Assembly: GCF_029255185.1 (NCBI RefSeq)
Contig: NZ_JAPUVO010000058.1
Span: 1 to 32,382 of the forward strand
Source: Propionivibrio sp.
GTDB lineage: Bacteria > Pseudomonadota > Gammaproteobacteria > Burkholderiales > Rhodocyclaceae
DNA: 32,382 bases
Direction: 5' to 3'
Shown in pieces: positions 1 to 8,597 of this stretch. Under the pieces are notes generated by a model. That model saw nothing but the letters and a program-made list of their open reading frames with translations, was not told where the DNA came from and searched no databases. Every line of letters begins with the position of its first letter. The stretch's first letter is position 1. Position numbers and translations under genes: made by a program.

Positions 1-137
1 CCTCGTCCTCAATCTTTTCCGCCTCGACACCTCCAAGAAAAAAGGGGGTGTCTATACTCGTCGCATTCTCGCCGCTTCTTCCGATGCTTATCGCGCCAGT
101 CTCCTCGGGTTAAAGGGAATTTGATGCAATTGCCCTG
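1..137 (+). mobile_element. Right end of a probable ISAs1-family insertion sequence (partial, runs off the window)
   Basis: The segment contains the transposase 3' end (2-124). Shortly after the stop codon come bases that read CAGGGCAATTGCA on the opposite strand (125-137). A terminus beginning CAGGG fits what I recall of ISAs1-type inverted repeats, but I could not compare it with the left end, which lies outside the window. The exact boundary and any target duplication are therefore unproven. The stop codon of dedA lies inside this segment. Confidence 0.4.
2..124 (+). CDS. C-terminal 40 residues of a probable ISAs1-family (H-repeat type) transposase, partial
   Basis: An open frame enters from the left edge without a start codon and ends at TGA 122-124. 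The peptide (LVLNLFRLDTSKK... to ...AYRASLLGLKGI) matches the usual C-terminal pattern of ISAs1/H-repeat DDE transposases: a short 'xxxNLx' helix, then a basic stretch with K/R pairs, then 'AAxxxxYxxSLLG'. The catalytic DDE residues would lie outside the window, so activity cannot be judged. The reading frame overlaps the 3' end of the convergent dedA gene by 15 bp, which suggests that the insertion abuts or trims dedA. The family call rests on a pattern remembered from E. coli H-repeat proteins and is moderately secure. Confidence 0.55.
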   Translation, partial: LVLNLFRLDTSKKKGGVYTRRILAASSDAYRASLLGLKGI

Positions 138-760
138 TGCTGCCACCAAGCGATGACTAGGGGAAGCAGCGAAACAACGACAATGGCCAAGATCACTGCC
201 GTCAAATTCTTCTGTACCCACGGCAGGTTCCCGAAAAAATAGCCGGCCAGCGTCAACGAGCCGACCCAGGCGATAGCGCCTGTCAAATTGAAAAAGGTAA
301 AGCGCGAATAAGTCATCGCGCCAATGCCGGCGACGAAGGGCGCAAAGGTGCGAAACAGGGGCAGGAAACGCGAAATGACCAGCGTCTTGCCGCCGTGCTT
401 CTCGTAGAAGACGTGTGTTTTAGAGAGCGCCACCGTGTTAAAAAACCGCGAATTTTCCCAGTGAAAAACCTTTGGCCCCAAAAAATGGCCAATCTGGTAG
501 TTGAGCATATTGCCCAGACTCGCTGCCGCGACAAGCACGGCGAGCAGCAGGCCAATGTTCATTCCGCCCAGTGCCGCCAACGCACCGGCCACGAAAAGCA
601 GGGAATCTCCAGGCAGGAACGGCGTCACCACGAAACCGGTTTCGCTGAAAATTATGACAAACAAAATGGCGTAAATCCACGTCCCATAATGCTGCACCAG
701 CACGGCCAAATGCTTGTCGAGATGCAGAACAATGTCGATAAAGGCGGCGAGGTAGTCCAT
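110..760 (-). CDS. DedA family inner-membrane protein
   Basis: This is a 216-residue polytopic membrane protein of the DedA/SNARE-associated (VTT) family. Family members are implicated in envelope homeostasis and in recycling of lipid carriers such as undecaprenyl phosphate. The sequence shows the family signatures: an ETG followed by PFLPGDSLLF near residues 44-56, a second half with RFLPLFRTFAPFVAG, and hydrophobic segments at the N-terminus, after the first motif and at the C-terminus. The start is ATG at 758-760; the frame stays open far upstream, but that extension lies antisense to mutL and lacks family similarity. The gene is divergent from mutL with a 63-bp gap. The last 8-9 codons fall within what looks like the end of an insertion sequence, so the C-terminus may have been replaced. 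Confidence 0.88.
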   Translation of the reverse strand: MDYLAAFIDIVLHLDKHLAVLVQHYGTWIYAILFVIIFSETGFVVTPFLPGDSLLFVAGALAALGGMNIGLLLAVLVAAASLGNMLNYQIGHFLGPKVFHWENSRFFNTVALSKTHVFYEKHGGKTLVISRFLPLFRTFAPFVAGIGAMTYSRFTFFNLTGAIAWVGSLTLAGYFFGNLPWVQKNLTAVILAIVVVSLLPLVIAWWQHRAIASNSL

Positions 761-794
761 TTTGGTGAGTGCCCCGAGCAAAGAGCGCGATTCT

Positions 795-823
795 ACCGGA
801 AGCTTGGCCGGTATAATCCGCCC
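795..823 (+). promoter_or_regulatory. Putative mutL promoter with perfect TATAAT -10 almost touching the start codon
   Basis: TATAAT at 813-818 is followed by only five bases before the mutL ATG at 824, so transcription would be expected to begin at about the A of the start codon. No Shine-Dalgarno sequence is visible between the -10 and the ATG. A 6-bp inverted repeat, TACCGG (795-800) and CCGGTA (809-814), overlaps the -10. No convincing -35 was found. Confidence 0.5.
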
Positions 824-2623
824 ATGTCCGAATCGACCAACGCATTGCCAAAAATCCACCTGCTGCCCGACCTCCTGATCAGCCAGATCGCTGCCGGCGA
901 GGTGGTTGAACGCCCGGCCTCGGTGCTCAAGGAGTTGCTCGAAAACGCCCTCGATGCCGGCAGTTCGACCATCCAGATCCAGATCGAGGAAGGCGGTGTC
1001 AAGCTGATCCGCGTCAGTGACGACGGTTGCGGTATCGCTCAGGACGAACTGGCACTGGCGCTCACCCGGCATGCCACGTCGAAAATCGCCTCGCTCGACG
1101 ATTTGGAACGCGTCGCCACGCTCGGCTTTCGCGGCGAAGCGCTAGCCTCGGTCGCCGCCGTGGCGCGTGTCACGCTGACCAGCCGCGCTCGCGGCGCGGC
1201 CCACGCCTGGCGGCTTTCCGCCGACCCAGGTGCGGCGCCAGAACCGGCAGCACTTGCCGCCGGCACCGTTGTCGAAATGCGCGACCTTTACTACAACACC
1301 CCGGCGCGCCGTAAATTTCTCAAATCCGAAGGCACCGAATTCACGCATTGCAGCGAAGCCGTCAAACGCATTGCCCTGGCGCATCCCGCAGTGGCGTTCA
1401 CCCTGAGCCATAACGGGCGCGTCAGCCTGCATCTGGCGAAAAGTGATGCGCGTGGCCGCGCTGGCGCCATTCTCGGCGACGATTTTCTTGCGCAATCGCG
1501 CTCGGTCGATACCGGCATCGGTCCGGGAGTCACCGGGATCCGCGTTTTCGGCCAGTGCGCCTTGCCCGCCCATTCGCGGGCGCGCAGCGACGCCCAGTAT
1601 TGCTACGTCAATGGCCGCTTCGTGCGCGACAAGCTGCTCAGCCATGCGCTGCGCGAGGCCTATCAGGACATGCTGCACGGCAGCCGTTTTCCGGCGTACT
1701 GTGTGTTTCTGGAAATTGACCCGTCAACGGTCGACGTCAACGTCCATCCGGCAAAAACCGAAGTCCGTTTCCGCGACAGCCGCGCCGTGCATCAGTATGT
1801 CTTTCATGCCGTCCAACGCACACTCTCCACGTCGCTGACCAGCGAACTCGATGCGCCAATTGCCGGCACCCCTGAGCGCCCGACCTTCGCCGGTACGGCG
1901 CGTCCAGTGTTTGGCAACTGGGCGCCGCGGCAGCAGTCGCTGCGCGCCAACGAACCCGCGACGGCGGCCTATCTGGCGTTTGCCCAGACGGCTCAGTTGA
2001 CGCCTGCCGGCCTGCCCGTCGCGCCGGCTCACGATGCAGCGCCGCCGCTGGGCTACGCCCTGGCCCAACTTCACGGCATTTACATCCTGGCCCAAAACGC
2101 ACAGGGCTTGATCATCGTCGATATGCACGCGGCGCACGAACGCATCCTCTACGAGAAACTGAAGAACGCGCTCGACGACCGTCAAGTCGCCACCCAGACC
2201 CTGCTCATTCCAGCCATTTTCAAAGCCGAAGCGCTTGACGTGGCGGCTGCTGAAGAACACGCGCCAGCGCTGCGCGAACTCGGTTTCGACCTCGCCCCGA
2301 TGGGCCCTGCGCAACTCGCCGTCCGCGCCGTTCCTGCGCTGCTTCAGGCGGCTGACCCCGCCGCCCTGGTTAGTGCGTTGCTTGGCGAACTGCGTGAGCA
2401 CGGCATCACACAACTGCTGTCGGCCCGGCGTAACGAACTGCTTGCCACCATGGCCTGCCACGGCGCAGTGCGCGCCAGACGCCTGCTGTCACCCCCCGAA
2501 ATGAATGCCCTGCTGCGCCAGATGGAGGAAACCGAGCGCGCCGACCAGTGCAACCACGGTCGGCCAACCTGGACGCAAATCTCGATAGCCGAACTCGACC
2601 GCCTCTTCCTGCGTGGCCGATGA
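824..2623 (+). CDS. mutL: DNA mismatch repair protein MutL, endonuclease-type
   Basis: This 599-residue MutL couples mismatch recognition by MutS to downstream repair. The N-terminal GHKL ATPase is complete: [11 protein letters not shown] with the catalytic Glu at about residue 37, DDGCG at 66-70 and GFRGEAL at 101-107. A transducer domain with PAKTEVRF around 309-316 follows, then a proline/alanine-rich linker (about 345-405). The C-terminal dimerization domain carries [12 protein letters not shown] at 433-444, ACHGAVRA at 544-551 and CNHGRPT at 576-582. These correspond to the metal-dependent nicking-endonuclease motifs DQHA(x)2E(x)4E, ACR and C(P)HGRP found in MutL proteins of organisms without MutH; E. 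coli MutL lacks them. The ATG at 824 begins the conserved N-terminal region; the frame is open further upstream but antisense to dedA. The stop overlaps the miaA start (ATGA), indicating translational coupling. Confidence 0.97.
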   Translation: MSESTNALPKIHLLPDLLISQIAAGEVVERPASVLKELLENALDAGSSTIQIQIEEGGVKLIRVSDDGCGIAQDELALALTRHATSKIASLDDLERVATLGFRGEALASVAAVARVTLTSRARGAAHAWRLSADPGAAPEPAALAAGTVVEMRDLYYNTPARRKFLKSEGTEFTHCSEAVKRIALAHPAVAFTLSHNGRVSLHLAKSDARGRAGAILGDDFLAQSRSVDTGIGPGVTGIRVFGQCALPAHSRARSDAQYCYVNGRFVRDKLLSHALREAYQDMLHGSRFPAYCVFLEIDPSTVDVNVHPAKTEVRFRDSRAVHQYVFHAVQRTLSTSLTSELDAPIAGTPERPTFAGTARPVFGNWAPRQQSLRANEPATAAYLAFAQTAQLTPAGLPVAPAHDAAPPLGYALAQLHGIYILAQNAQGLIIVDMHAAHERILYEKLKNALDDRQVATQTLLIPAIFKAEALDVAAAEEHAPALRELGFDLAPMGPAQLAVRAVPALLQAADPAALVSALLGELREHGITQLLSARRNELLATMACHGAVRARRLLSPPEMNALLRQMEETERADQCNHGRPTWTQISIAELDRLFLRGR

Positions 2624-3564
2624 GCATCAGGGGAGTTCTGCCGCCGGCCATTCTATTAATGGGGCCGACCGCCAGCGGAAAAACCGCAGTAGCCATGGAA
2701 CTGTCGCAACGCTTTCCTCTTGAACTGATCAGCGTCGACTCGGCGCAAGTTTTTCGCGACATGACGATCGGCACCGCCAAGCCCGATGCCGCTACCCTCA
2801 GGCAATTCCCGCACCACCTGATCGACCTGATCAGCCCGGAAGAGGCCTACTCGGCCGCCCGCTTCTGCACCGATGCCCTGGCTGCCATGGCGGACATCAC
2901 GGCCCGCGACAAAGTGCCACTACTCGTTGGCGGCACCATGCTTTACTTCAAGGCGTTGCTCGCAGGGCTCGCCGAGCTGCCGCAAGCCTGCCCGCTGACC
3001 CGAGCCAGTATTGACGCGCAGGCCAATGCCGAAGGCTGGCCGGCGGTGCACGCGGCGCTCGCCCGGGTCGATCCGCAAACTGCCGCCCGCCTGCACCCCA
3101 CCGATGCCCAACGCATCCAGCGCGCGCTCGAAGTTTTTCGCCTTGCCGGTCGACCGCTGTCGACCCTGCTTGCCGCAGACCGGGATCGCGCGCCGCTCTA
3201 CGACTTTTTCGCCATTGGCCTGCTACCAACGCAGCGCAGCGTGCTGCATGCACGCATCGCCGAACGTTTTGATGCCATGCTCAAGGCCGGCCTGGAAGAC
3301 GAGGTGCTGATGCTCCGCCATAAATACCGGCTGACGCCAGATCTACCGTCAATGCGCTGCGTCGGCTACCGGCAGGTGTGGGAGGTTCAGGACGGCACCG
3401 CCGCGCGCGGCGAAATGCGTGACCGAGGAATCTATGCCACGCGCCAACTCGCCAAGCGGCAAATCACCTGGCTGAGCAATACGCTCAGGCCAGAACCCTT
3501 CGACTGCCTTGCGCCTGACCTCTCCGCAAAGGTCAGCGCCAGGGTAGGCGAATTTCTGACCTGA
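2620..3564 (+). CDS. miaA: tRNA dimethylallyltransferase MiaA
   Basis: This 314-residue enzyme transfers a dimethylallyl group to the N6 of A37 in tRNAs reading UNN codons, the first step of ms2i6A formation. The P-loop GPTASGKT sits at residues 15-22, followed by VDSAQV (39-44), IGTAKP (50-55), the HHLID motif and [14 protein letters not shown]-terminal R(Q)LAKRQITWL motif is also present. The length is typical. The start ATG overlaps the mutL TGA by four bases (ATGA). An earlier in-frame ATG at 2548 lies inside mutL and precedes no conserved sequence, so it was not used. The mutL-miaA order is widespread in proteobacteria. No terminator is obvious in the 37 bp before the convergent GGDEF gene. 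Confidence 0.97.
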   Translation: MSIRGVLPPAILLMGPTASGKTAVAMELSQRFPLELISVDSAQVFRDMTIGTAKPDAATLRQFPHHLIDLISPEEAYSAARFCTDALAAMADITARDKVPLLVGGTMLYFKALLAGLAELPQACPLTRASIDAQANAEGWPAVHAALARVDPQTAARLHPTDAQRIQRALEVFRLAGRPLSTLLAADRDRAPLYDFFAIGLLPTQRSVLHARIAERFDAMLKAGLEDEVLMLRHKYRLTPDLPSMRCVGYRQVWEVQDGTAARGEMRDRGIYATRQLAKRQITWLSNTLRPEPFDCLAPDLSAKVSARVGEFLT

Positions 3565-3601
3565 ACGTCACGCCGCAAGCCCCGTCAAGTTCGACATGCT
3601 G

Positions 3602-5230
3602 CTAGACACTGGTGGTGCGAGCCATTGACGCATCAAAAAACTTATACCCATTGCGTCCTGCGCCTTTGGCCGCATACATGGCAGCGTCGGCATTCCGGAG
3701 CAACAGATTCACGTCGTCGCCATGCTGCGGGAAAATGGCGATGCCAATGCTCGCCGAAATGCTGATTGCATGTTGATTGATAGTGAACGATTGGTTCAGC
3801 GCCCGAAGTATTTTTTCGGCGATGATGGTGGCATCCTGCGCCTTGTTGACACGCTGCAGGAGGATCACGAACTCATCCCCACCAAAACGTGACACCGTAT
3901 CGGATTGGCGCGTCACGACCTCGCGCAGACGATTCGCCACCTCTTTCAACAACAGGTCGCCGACATCATGACCGAAGGTGTCATTGACCGGTTTCAGCCG
4001 GTCAAGATCGATGAACAACACCGCCAGTTCACCCCGGTCGCGTCGCGCCTGGGCAAGCGCCTGGCGCAGGCGGTCGGTGAGCAGGGCGCGATTGGGCAGA
4101 TCGGTAAGTACGTCGTGGTGAGCAAGATGCTGAACAAACGCCTCGGAAGCCTTGCGCTCGGTAATATCACGCGCACAGCCTACCGTACCGATAACTTCAC
4201 CGTGGGCATTGATGAGCCGGGCTTGATGGACGTCAAGAAAAATAAAACTGCCGAAAACGTTACCGCACTCCTCAAAAGTGGTTGGTTCGTCACGACTCAG
4301 GGTATGTTTATCAATATCCTGCGCGTACTGCCCGTAGGTATACCACTCGGGATTATCCGGATGACGGTCCCGCTCGCGCTGAACAAAGTGATCGAAGGTC
4401 TTGCCCAGGGGCTCATCCGTATTGACCAGATCAAGAAGCTTTTCGCACAGTGCCTTGTTGGTAAAAACATAGCGATTATCAAGATCCTTCGCCCAGATCA
4501 TGTCGGGAACATTATCGCAAATCAAACGCAGCATTGAGGCCAGCCGCTGTGACTGTTCCTCGCTCTGCCTCAGAGCCGCCTCAACCAGGCGACGTTCGGT
4601 CATTTCATCGGACAAGCGCTCACGGCCCATGATTGCCCTGATGGCGGAGTGTGACAATTGCAAGGCTTTGCCCGCAACGATGAGTTGCCAAAGGACGGCC
4701 ATGACACCCATGAGCAGAAAAAACGAGTCCTCCGTGTAAAAGTAACGATAGAAATAAAACACGGTGAACGGCAGCAAGGTAACTATATTGACCAGCACAC
4801 AGTAGGAAAATACAGTGGCATAAGTCATGTAACTGACGGTCATGACCATCGACGCAACAATGAAGGCGAAGGCGTATGCAGTATCCGCCGTTTTCTCTGG
4901 CAGAAAAAAAACCGTCAGGCCGTACAAGCCGCAGTTCACCAAACCGAGCAAAGCGCGGATATAAAAAAACAGTTTCGCATTGCCTGGTGACAGTCCGACC
5001 CGCTTTACATGCCCTTGAAAGAGGATGAGTATTCCGCTAACCAGAAAAAGCAGGAGCAGCCAAACGAGCAAACTGACATCTGACGCTCCCATCCCGCGCA
5101 GAACCAAAGCGAAGAGCAGCCCACCCAAACTGATCGCGAACGGATTACCAGCAGCATCCTTGAAAAAAAGCCGAATCCGAATCAAACGTACCCGGTCACG
5201 AAATGGGATGAGGTTTTTCTCGTTAGTCAT
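3602..5230 (-). CDS. Membrane-anchored PAS-GGDEF diguanylate cyclase
   Basis: This 542-residue predicted diguanylate cyclase makes the second messenger c-di-GMP from two GTP. Residues about 30-190 hold five or six hydrophobic segments that I cannot assign to a named sensor domain. A short coiled linker follows (about 200-230), then a PAS domain (about 232-357; NVPDMIWAKD... to ...GCARDITERK) and a C-terminal GGDEF domain (about 370-535). The active-site GGDEF is intact at 450-454. RQSD at 441-444 lies five residues before it, matching the RxxD inhibitory site for product feedback. No EAL domain is present, so the enzyme should synthesize rather than degrade c-di-GMP. The gene reads convergently to miaA. 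Its start is preceded by a weak ribosome site, a possible -10 (TAGAAT on the minus strand, 5259-5264) and, 64 bp upstream, an intrinsic terminator that ends a structured RNA. Confidence 0.93.
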   Translation of the reverse strand: MTNEKNLIPFRDRVRLIRIRLFFKDAAGNPFAISLGGLLFALVLRGMGASDVSLLVWLLLLFLVSGILILFQGHVKRVGLSPGNAKLFFYIRALLGLVNCGLYGLTVFFLPEKTADTAYAFAFIVASMVMTVSYMTYATVFSYCVLVNIVTLLPFTVFYFYRYFYTEDSFFLLMGVMAVLWQLIVAGKALQLSHSAIRAIMGRERLSDEMTERRLVEAALRQSEEQSQRLASMLRLICDNVPDMIWAKDLDNRYVFTNKALCEKLLDLVNTDEPLGKTFDHFVQRERDRHPDNPEWYTYGQYAQDIDKHTLSRDEPTTFEECGNVFGSFIFLDVHQARLINAHGEVIGTVGCARDITERKASEAFVQHLAHHDVLTDLPNRALLTDRLRQALAQARRDRGELAVLFIDLDRLKPVNDTFGHDVGDLLLKEVANRLREVVTRQSDTVSRFGGDEFVILLQRVNKAQDATIIAEKILRALNQSFTINQHAISISASIGIAIFPQHGDDVNLLLRNADAAMYAAKGAGRNGYKFFDASMARTTSV

Positions 5231-5258
5231 GTTTGGCAGAGATCAGAACCCATTGTGC

Positions 5259-5264
5259 ATTCTA
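5259..5264 (-). promoter_or_regulatory. Possible -10 element for the GGDEF gene
   Basis: The minus strand reads TAGAAT here, 28 bp upstream of the start codon and downstream of the intrinsic terminator at 5284-5322. A TTGAGT hexamer 19 bp further upstream is a poor -35. If real, this promoter lets the cyclase be transcribed independently of the upstream terminator. Confidence 0.35.
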
Positions 5265-5283
5265 CATCGACACTTTGGGGAAC

Positions 5284-5322
5284 ACTCAAACAAAAAGCCC
5301 ACGCTGAAATCGCATGGGCTTT
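5284..5322 (-). terminator. Intrinsic (Rho-independent) terminator on the minus strand
   Basis: On the minus strand a perfect 8-bp stem, AAAGCCCA (5322-5315) with TGGGCTTT (5301-5294), encloses a 13-nt loop. It is followed by a U-rich run (TTTTTGTTTG). It ends whatever is transcribed leftward from the RND operon or from the structured RNA region, and it precedes the GGDEF start codon by about 60 bp. Confidence 0.8.
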
Positions 5323-5432
5323 AGAGACTTCGACTCCGGCACACCAGGCCAGAGTTATCGGCTATTCGCCGCTATGGTTGCTACTCGGTTATCTGTAAAG
5401 AGCGTCGGGAACAAAGAACCATAAAGTCTCCA
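5294..5432 (-). ncRNA. Candidate structured RNA: four-way junction plus terminator, unknown family
   Basis: The 316 bp between the RND permease stop and the GGDEF start hold no convincing gene. On the minus strand they can form a closed multibranch fold. P1 pairs 5432-5424 with 5330-5322 (9 bp, one G-U). P2 pairs TATGGTT (5423-5417) with AACCATA (5379-5373). P3 is CGGC-GAATA-GCCG (5371-5359). P4 is a 7-bp stem CTCTGGC/GCCGGAG with one G-U and a 7-nt loop (5354-5334). The terminator hairpin follows directly. Only 1, 4 and 3 unpaired bases separate P2, P3, P4 and P1. It does not match tRNA, tmRNA, 6S, SRP, RNase P or the c-di-GMP riboswitch patterns I know. It could be an sRNA, the processed 3' UTR of the efflux operon, or a terminator-controlled leader of the cyclase. 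The fold was derived by eye. Confidence 0.5.
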
Positions 5433-5546
5433 GAGAGAGCGGCTTGCACTGCAACAACGTACCGGATTCACCGCAGACCACAGCACGCCCTGAGTGTAGT
5501 CCATAGAACGGGAAAAGCCAGATTTAAATAGCGAACAACTGAAAAA

Positions 5547-8500
5547 TTATTCAGGCACCCGCTCCTTGCGCCGCGCCAGCAGGCTGTACACCGTTGGCAC
5601 GACGAATAGCGTGAAGAAGGTGCCGAGCAGCAAGCCGCCGACGATCACCCAGCCAATTTGCTGACGGCTCTCCGCGCCTGCACCGCGCGCCAGCGCCAAC
5701 GGCAGAGTACCGAGCACCATGGCGCCGGTAGTCATCAGGATCGGGCGCAGGCGCAGTTCGGAAGCCTCGATCACCGCCTGTTTGATGTCGAGTCCTTTCT
5801 CCTGCAACTGGTTGGCAAATTCAACGATCAGGATGCCATGCTTGGTGATCAGTCCGACCAGCGTGACCAGACCGATTTCGCTGTACACGTTGAGCGTGCC
5901 GCCGGTCAACAGCAGGGCAAGTAGCGCGCCGGCCATCGATAGCGGCACGGTAAGCATGATGATGAAGGGATCGCGGAAACTTTCAAACTGCGCGGCCAGC
6001 ACCAGATAAATGAAGGCCAGTGCAAGAACGAAGGTCAGCGCCAGCGAGGAACTCGAAGTCTTGAACTCACGCGACTGGCCAGCATAGTCGATAGCATAAC
6101 CCGGAGTCAGTACGCGGCTGGCGGCCTGTTCCATGAAAGCGAGCGCCTCGCCCATGGTGTAGCCGGGCGTCAGGTTTGCGGTGATGGTGACGGCACGCCG
6201 CTGGCTGAAGTGGTTGAGTTCGCGCGGACTGACCGTTTCATCGACGCTGATCAAGTTGGCCAGGGGAATCATGCTGCCGTCCCTGGCACGCACGAAAATG
6301 TCGCGGATGTCCGATGGCGTCGTGCGTTCGCGGTCAGCCACCTGCACGATCACGTCATACTGCTCGCCATTTTGCTTGAAACGCGTAACCTGTCGCCCGC
6401 CAAGCATGGTTTCGAGCGTGCGGCCGACGGTCTCGATCTGGACGCCAGTGTCGGACGACTTGTCGCGGTTGACCACCACCGACAGTTCTGGTTTGTTGAG
6501 CTTGAGGTCGGTGTCGACGTTGGTCATTCCCGGGTTTTTCGCCACTGCGGCAAGAATCTTGTTGGTTGTCTCAAGCAGTTCGGGGTAGGAGCCCGAGGTC
6601 ACCACAACGAAATTTACCGGGCGCTCGCGCGGACTCTGGCCGAGCGAAGGCGGCTGCACGGGAAAGGCCAGTACGCCGGGTATCCCCATGAATTTCGGGA
6701 ACAGTTCCTTGACCACCTGAGCAGCGCTGCGCTTGCGTGCATTCCAGTCGGTCAGACCGATGAAGGAGATGCCCTGGCTGACCGTCGGGTTGCCGGAAAC
6801 GACGAAGTAACGCTCGACATCCTGGGTGCTGCTGTAGATGCCTTCGAGTTGCCGGGCGTATTTGTCCGAATAGTCGAGCGTTGCCCCTTCCGGCCCGACA
6901 AAGACACCGAGGATGACGCCCCTATCCTCGACCGGCGCCAGTTCCGACTTGAGCGATTTAAGCAGGATGACGCTCGACGCGGCGACCAGCAGAAACGCCA
7001 GCATGACGATCCAGCGTCGGGCCAGGGCACGGGTCAGCACCCGTCGGTAACCCTCCGTGACCCAGTTCAGGAAATTTTCGATGAGCACATAAGCCTTGCC
7101 ATGCCGGGGCTCGTGGCGCAGCAGCAGCGAGCACATCATGGGCGACAGGGTCAGTGCAACGAAGCCGGAAACCAGAACGGCGCCGGCCAGGGTCAGCGCA
7201 AACTCGACGAAGAGCTTGCCGGTACGTCCGGTCATGAAGGCCACCGGTGCATACACGGCAGCCAGCGTGATGGTCATCGCCACCACCGCAAAACCGATCT
7301 CCTTGGCGCCCTTGAACGCTGCCTCGCGGCGCGGCATGCCGTCCTCAATGTGGCGGTAGATATTCTCCAGGACGACAATGGCGTCATCAACCACCAGACC
7401 AATGGCCAGCACCAGTGCAAGCAGCGTCAGCGTGTTGATGGTGAAGCCCAGCACGAACATCAGGGCAAAGGCGCCAATCAGCGAGACCGGGATGGTCACC
7501 AGAGGAATCAGCGTTGCTCGGACGTTGCGCAGGAAGAAAAAAATGATCAGCAGAACCAGTAGAATGGCTTCGCCAACAGTGTGGAAAACGGACTCGATCG
7601 AGCGATCGATAAAGACCGACGAATCGTAGGCAACAGCAACACTCATGCCTTCGGGTAGTTCGCTCGCCACCTTGGGCAAATCGGCGCGCAGTGCTTTCGA
7701 AAGATCGAGCGGGTTGGCCGTCGCCTGTTTGATGACGCCGAGCGCAACCGCCGGCTTGCCGTTAAAGCGCACGGTACTGCGCTCGGATGCCGCGCCGATT
7801 TCAACCCGGCCAAGGTCGCCGATACGCACCGGGTAGCTGCCCTTGGCATCGCTCGCCTGCTTGACGATGATGTCGGCAAACTGCTCCGGCTTGATCAGAT
7901 CGGTCTTGGCGACCACCGAAAATTCCCGACTCTGGCTTTCAATACGTCCGGCGGGCACTTCGACGTTCTGCCGGCGCAAGGCGTCCTCGACGTCCTGCGG
8001 CGTCAAGTTGAAGGCGGCTAGCCGATCCCGGTCAAGCCAAATGCGCATGGCAAACTTGCGCTCGCCGAACACACGCACATCGGCCGCTCCCGGCAGCGTC
8101 TGCATGCGCGGCTTGACGATGCGGTTGGCGATGTCGGTCACCTCAAGCGCCGAATGCTTGTCCGAAGAGAATGCCAACCAGATAATCGGGTTGGCGTCGG
8201 CTTCGACTTTGGCGATCACCGGTTCGTCGATGTCTGTCGGCAACAGGTTGCGCACGCGCGAAACGCGGTCGCGCACGTCGGACGCCGCCGAATCCGGATT
8301 GCGCTCAAGCTTGAAACGCACCGAAATCTGGCTGTTTTCCTGGCGCGAGATCGACGTGATGACATCGACGCCCTCAATGCCGGCCAGCGAGTCCTCAAGC
8401 GGCTTGGTAATGCGCGACTCGATGATCTCGGCGGACGCGCCGCGATAGGTGGTATCGACCGTCACCACCGGCTCGTCGATCTTCGGGTACTCGCGTACCG

Positions 8501-8597
8501 GCAGACGCGTGTAGGAAACTAGCCCGATGAGCATGACCGAGAGCGAGAGCACCGTCGCAAAGACTGGGCGACGGATACACAGATCGGAGATTTTCAT
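5547..8597 (-). CDS. RND (HAE1-type) efflux transporter permease
   Basis: This 1016-residue inner-membrane proton-driven drug/xenobiotic exporter belongs to the AcrB/MdtB superfamily. It starts with the typical MKISDLCIRRPVFATVLS first transmembrane helix. Two large periplasmic loops and twelve transmembrane segments can be traced. The proton-relay aspartate pair is present in VVDDAIVV (D404, D405), and the TM10 lysine is in GLITKHGILIVEF. The 'RLPVREYPKIDEPVV' N-terminal wording resembles the MexW/TriC/VexF-like branch more than AcrB itself, but substrate cannot be inferred. The start codon overlaps the stop of the adaptor gene (ATGA), indicating translational coupling. No outer-membrane factor gene is adjacent; one is present in the second efflux operon of this window. 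Confidence 0.95.
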   Translation of the reverse strand: MKISDLCIRRPVFATVLSLSVMLIGLVSYTRLPVREYPKIDEPVVTVDTTYRGASAEIIESRITKPLEDSLAGIEGVDVITSISRQENSQISVRFKLERNPDSAASDVRDRVSRVRNLLPTDIDEPVIAKVEADANPIIWLAFSSDKHSALEVTDIANRIVKPRMQTLPGAADVRVFGERKFAMRIWLDRDRLAAFNLTPQDVEDALRRQNVEVPAGRIESQSREFSVVAKTDLIKPEQFADIIVKQASDAKGSYPVRIGDLGRVEIGAASERSTVRFNGKPAVALGVIKQATANPLDLSKALRADLPKVASELPEGMSVAVAYDSSVFIDRSIESVFHTVGEAILLVLLIIFFFLRNVRATLIPLVTIPVSLIGAFALMFVLGFTINTLTLLALVLAIGLVVDDAIVVLENIYRHIEDGMPRREAAFKGAKEIGFAVVAMTITLAAVYAPVAFMTGRTGKLFVEFALTLAGAVLVSGFVALTLSPMMCSLLLRHEPRHGKAYVLIENFLNWVTEGYRRVLTRALARRWIVMLAFLLVAASSVILLKSLKSELAPVEDRGVILGVFVGPEGATLDYSDKYARQLEGIYSSTQDVERYFVVSGNPTVSQGISFIGLTDWNARKRSAAQVVKELFPKFMGIPGVLAFPVQPPSLGQSPRERPVNFVVVTSGSYPELLETTNKILAAVAKNPGMTNVDTDLKLNKPELSVVVNRDKSSDTGVQIETVGRTLETMLGGRQVTRFKQNGEQYDVIVQVADRERTTPSDIRDIFVRARDGSMIPLANLISVDETVSPRELNHFSQRRAVTITANLTPGYTMGEALAFMEQAASRVLTPGYAIDYAGQSREFKTSSSSLALTFVLALAFIYLVLAAQFESFRDPFIIMLTVPLSMAGALLALLLTGGTLNVYSEIGLVTLVGLITKHGILIVEFANQLQEKGLDIKQAVIEASELRLRPILMTTGAMVLGTLPLALARGAGAESRQQIGWVIVGGLLLGTFFTLFVVPTVYSLLARRKERVPE

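Noticed and set aside
395-823. Long N-terminal extension of mutL upstream of 824
   Set aside because: It lies antisense to dedA, and conserved MutL sequence begins only a few residues after the ATG at 824.
1724-2461. 245-codon minus-strand open frame inside mutL
   Set aside because: Antisense shadow with no recognisable domain; mutL motifs on the plus strand are complete.
5320-5350. Plus-strand stretch near 5324-5349 resembling a tRNA T-arm followed by CACCA
   Set aside because: Only three stem pairs form, no D-arm or anticodon arm can be drawn, and the same bases fit better into the minus-strand multi-helix RNA.
5355-5505. Short minus-strand open frame of about 49 codons (ATG near 5505) in the gap upstream of the GGDEF gene
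   Set aside because: Cys/Arg/Ser-rich peptide with no recognisable family, weak ribosome site, and overlap with the structured RNA; not enough to call a gene.
6210-7562. Long open frame on the plus strand inside the RND permease gene (450 codons)
   Set aside because: Antisense shadow of a GC-rich membrane-protein gene; composition rich in His/Gln/Asp/Arg and no family similarity.
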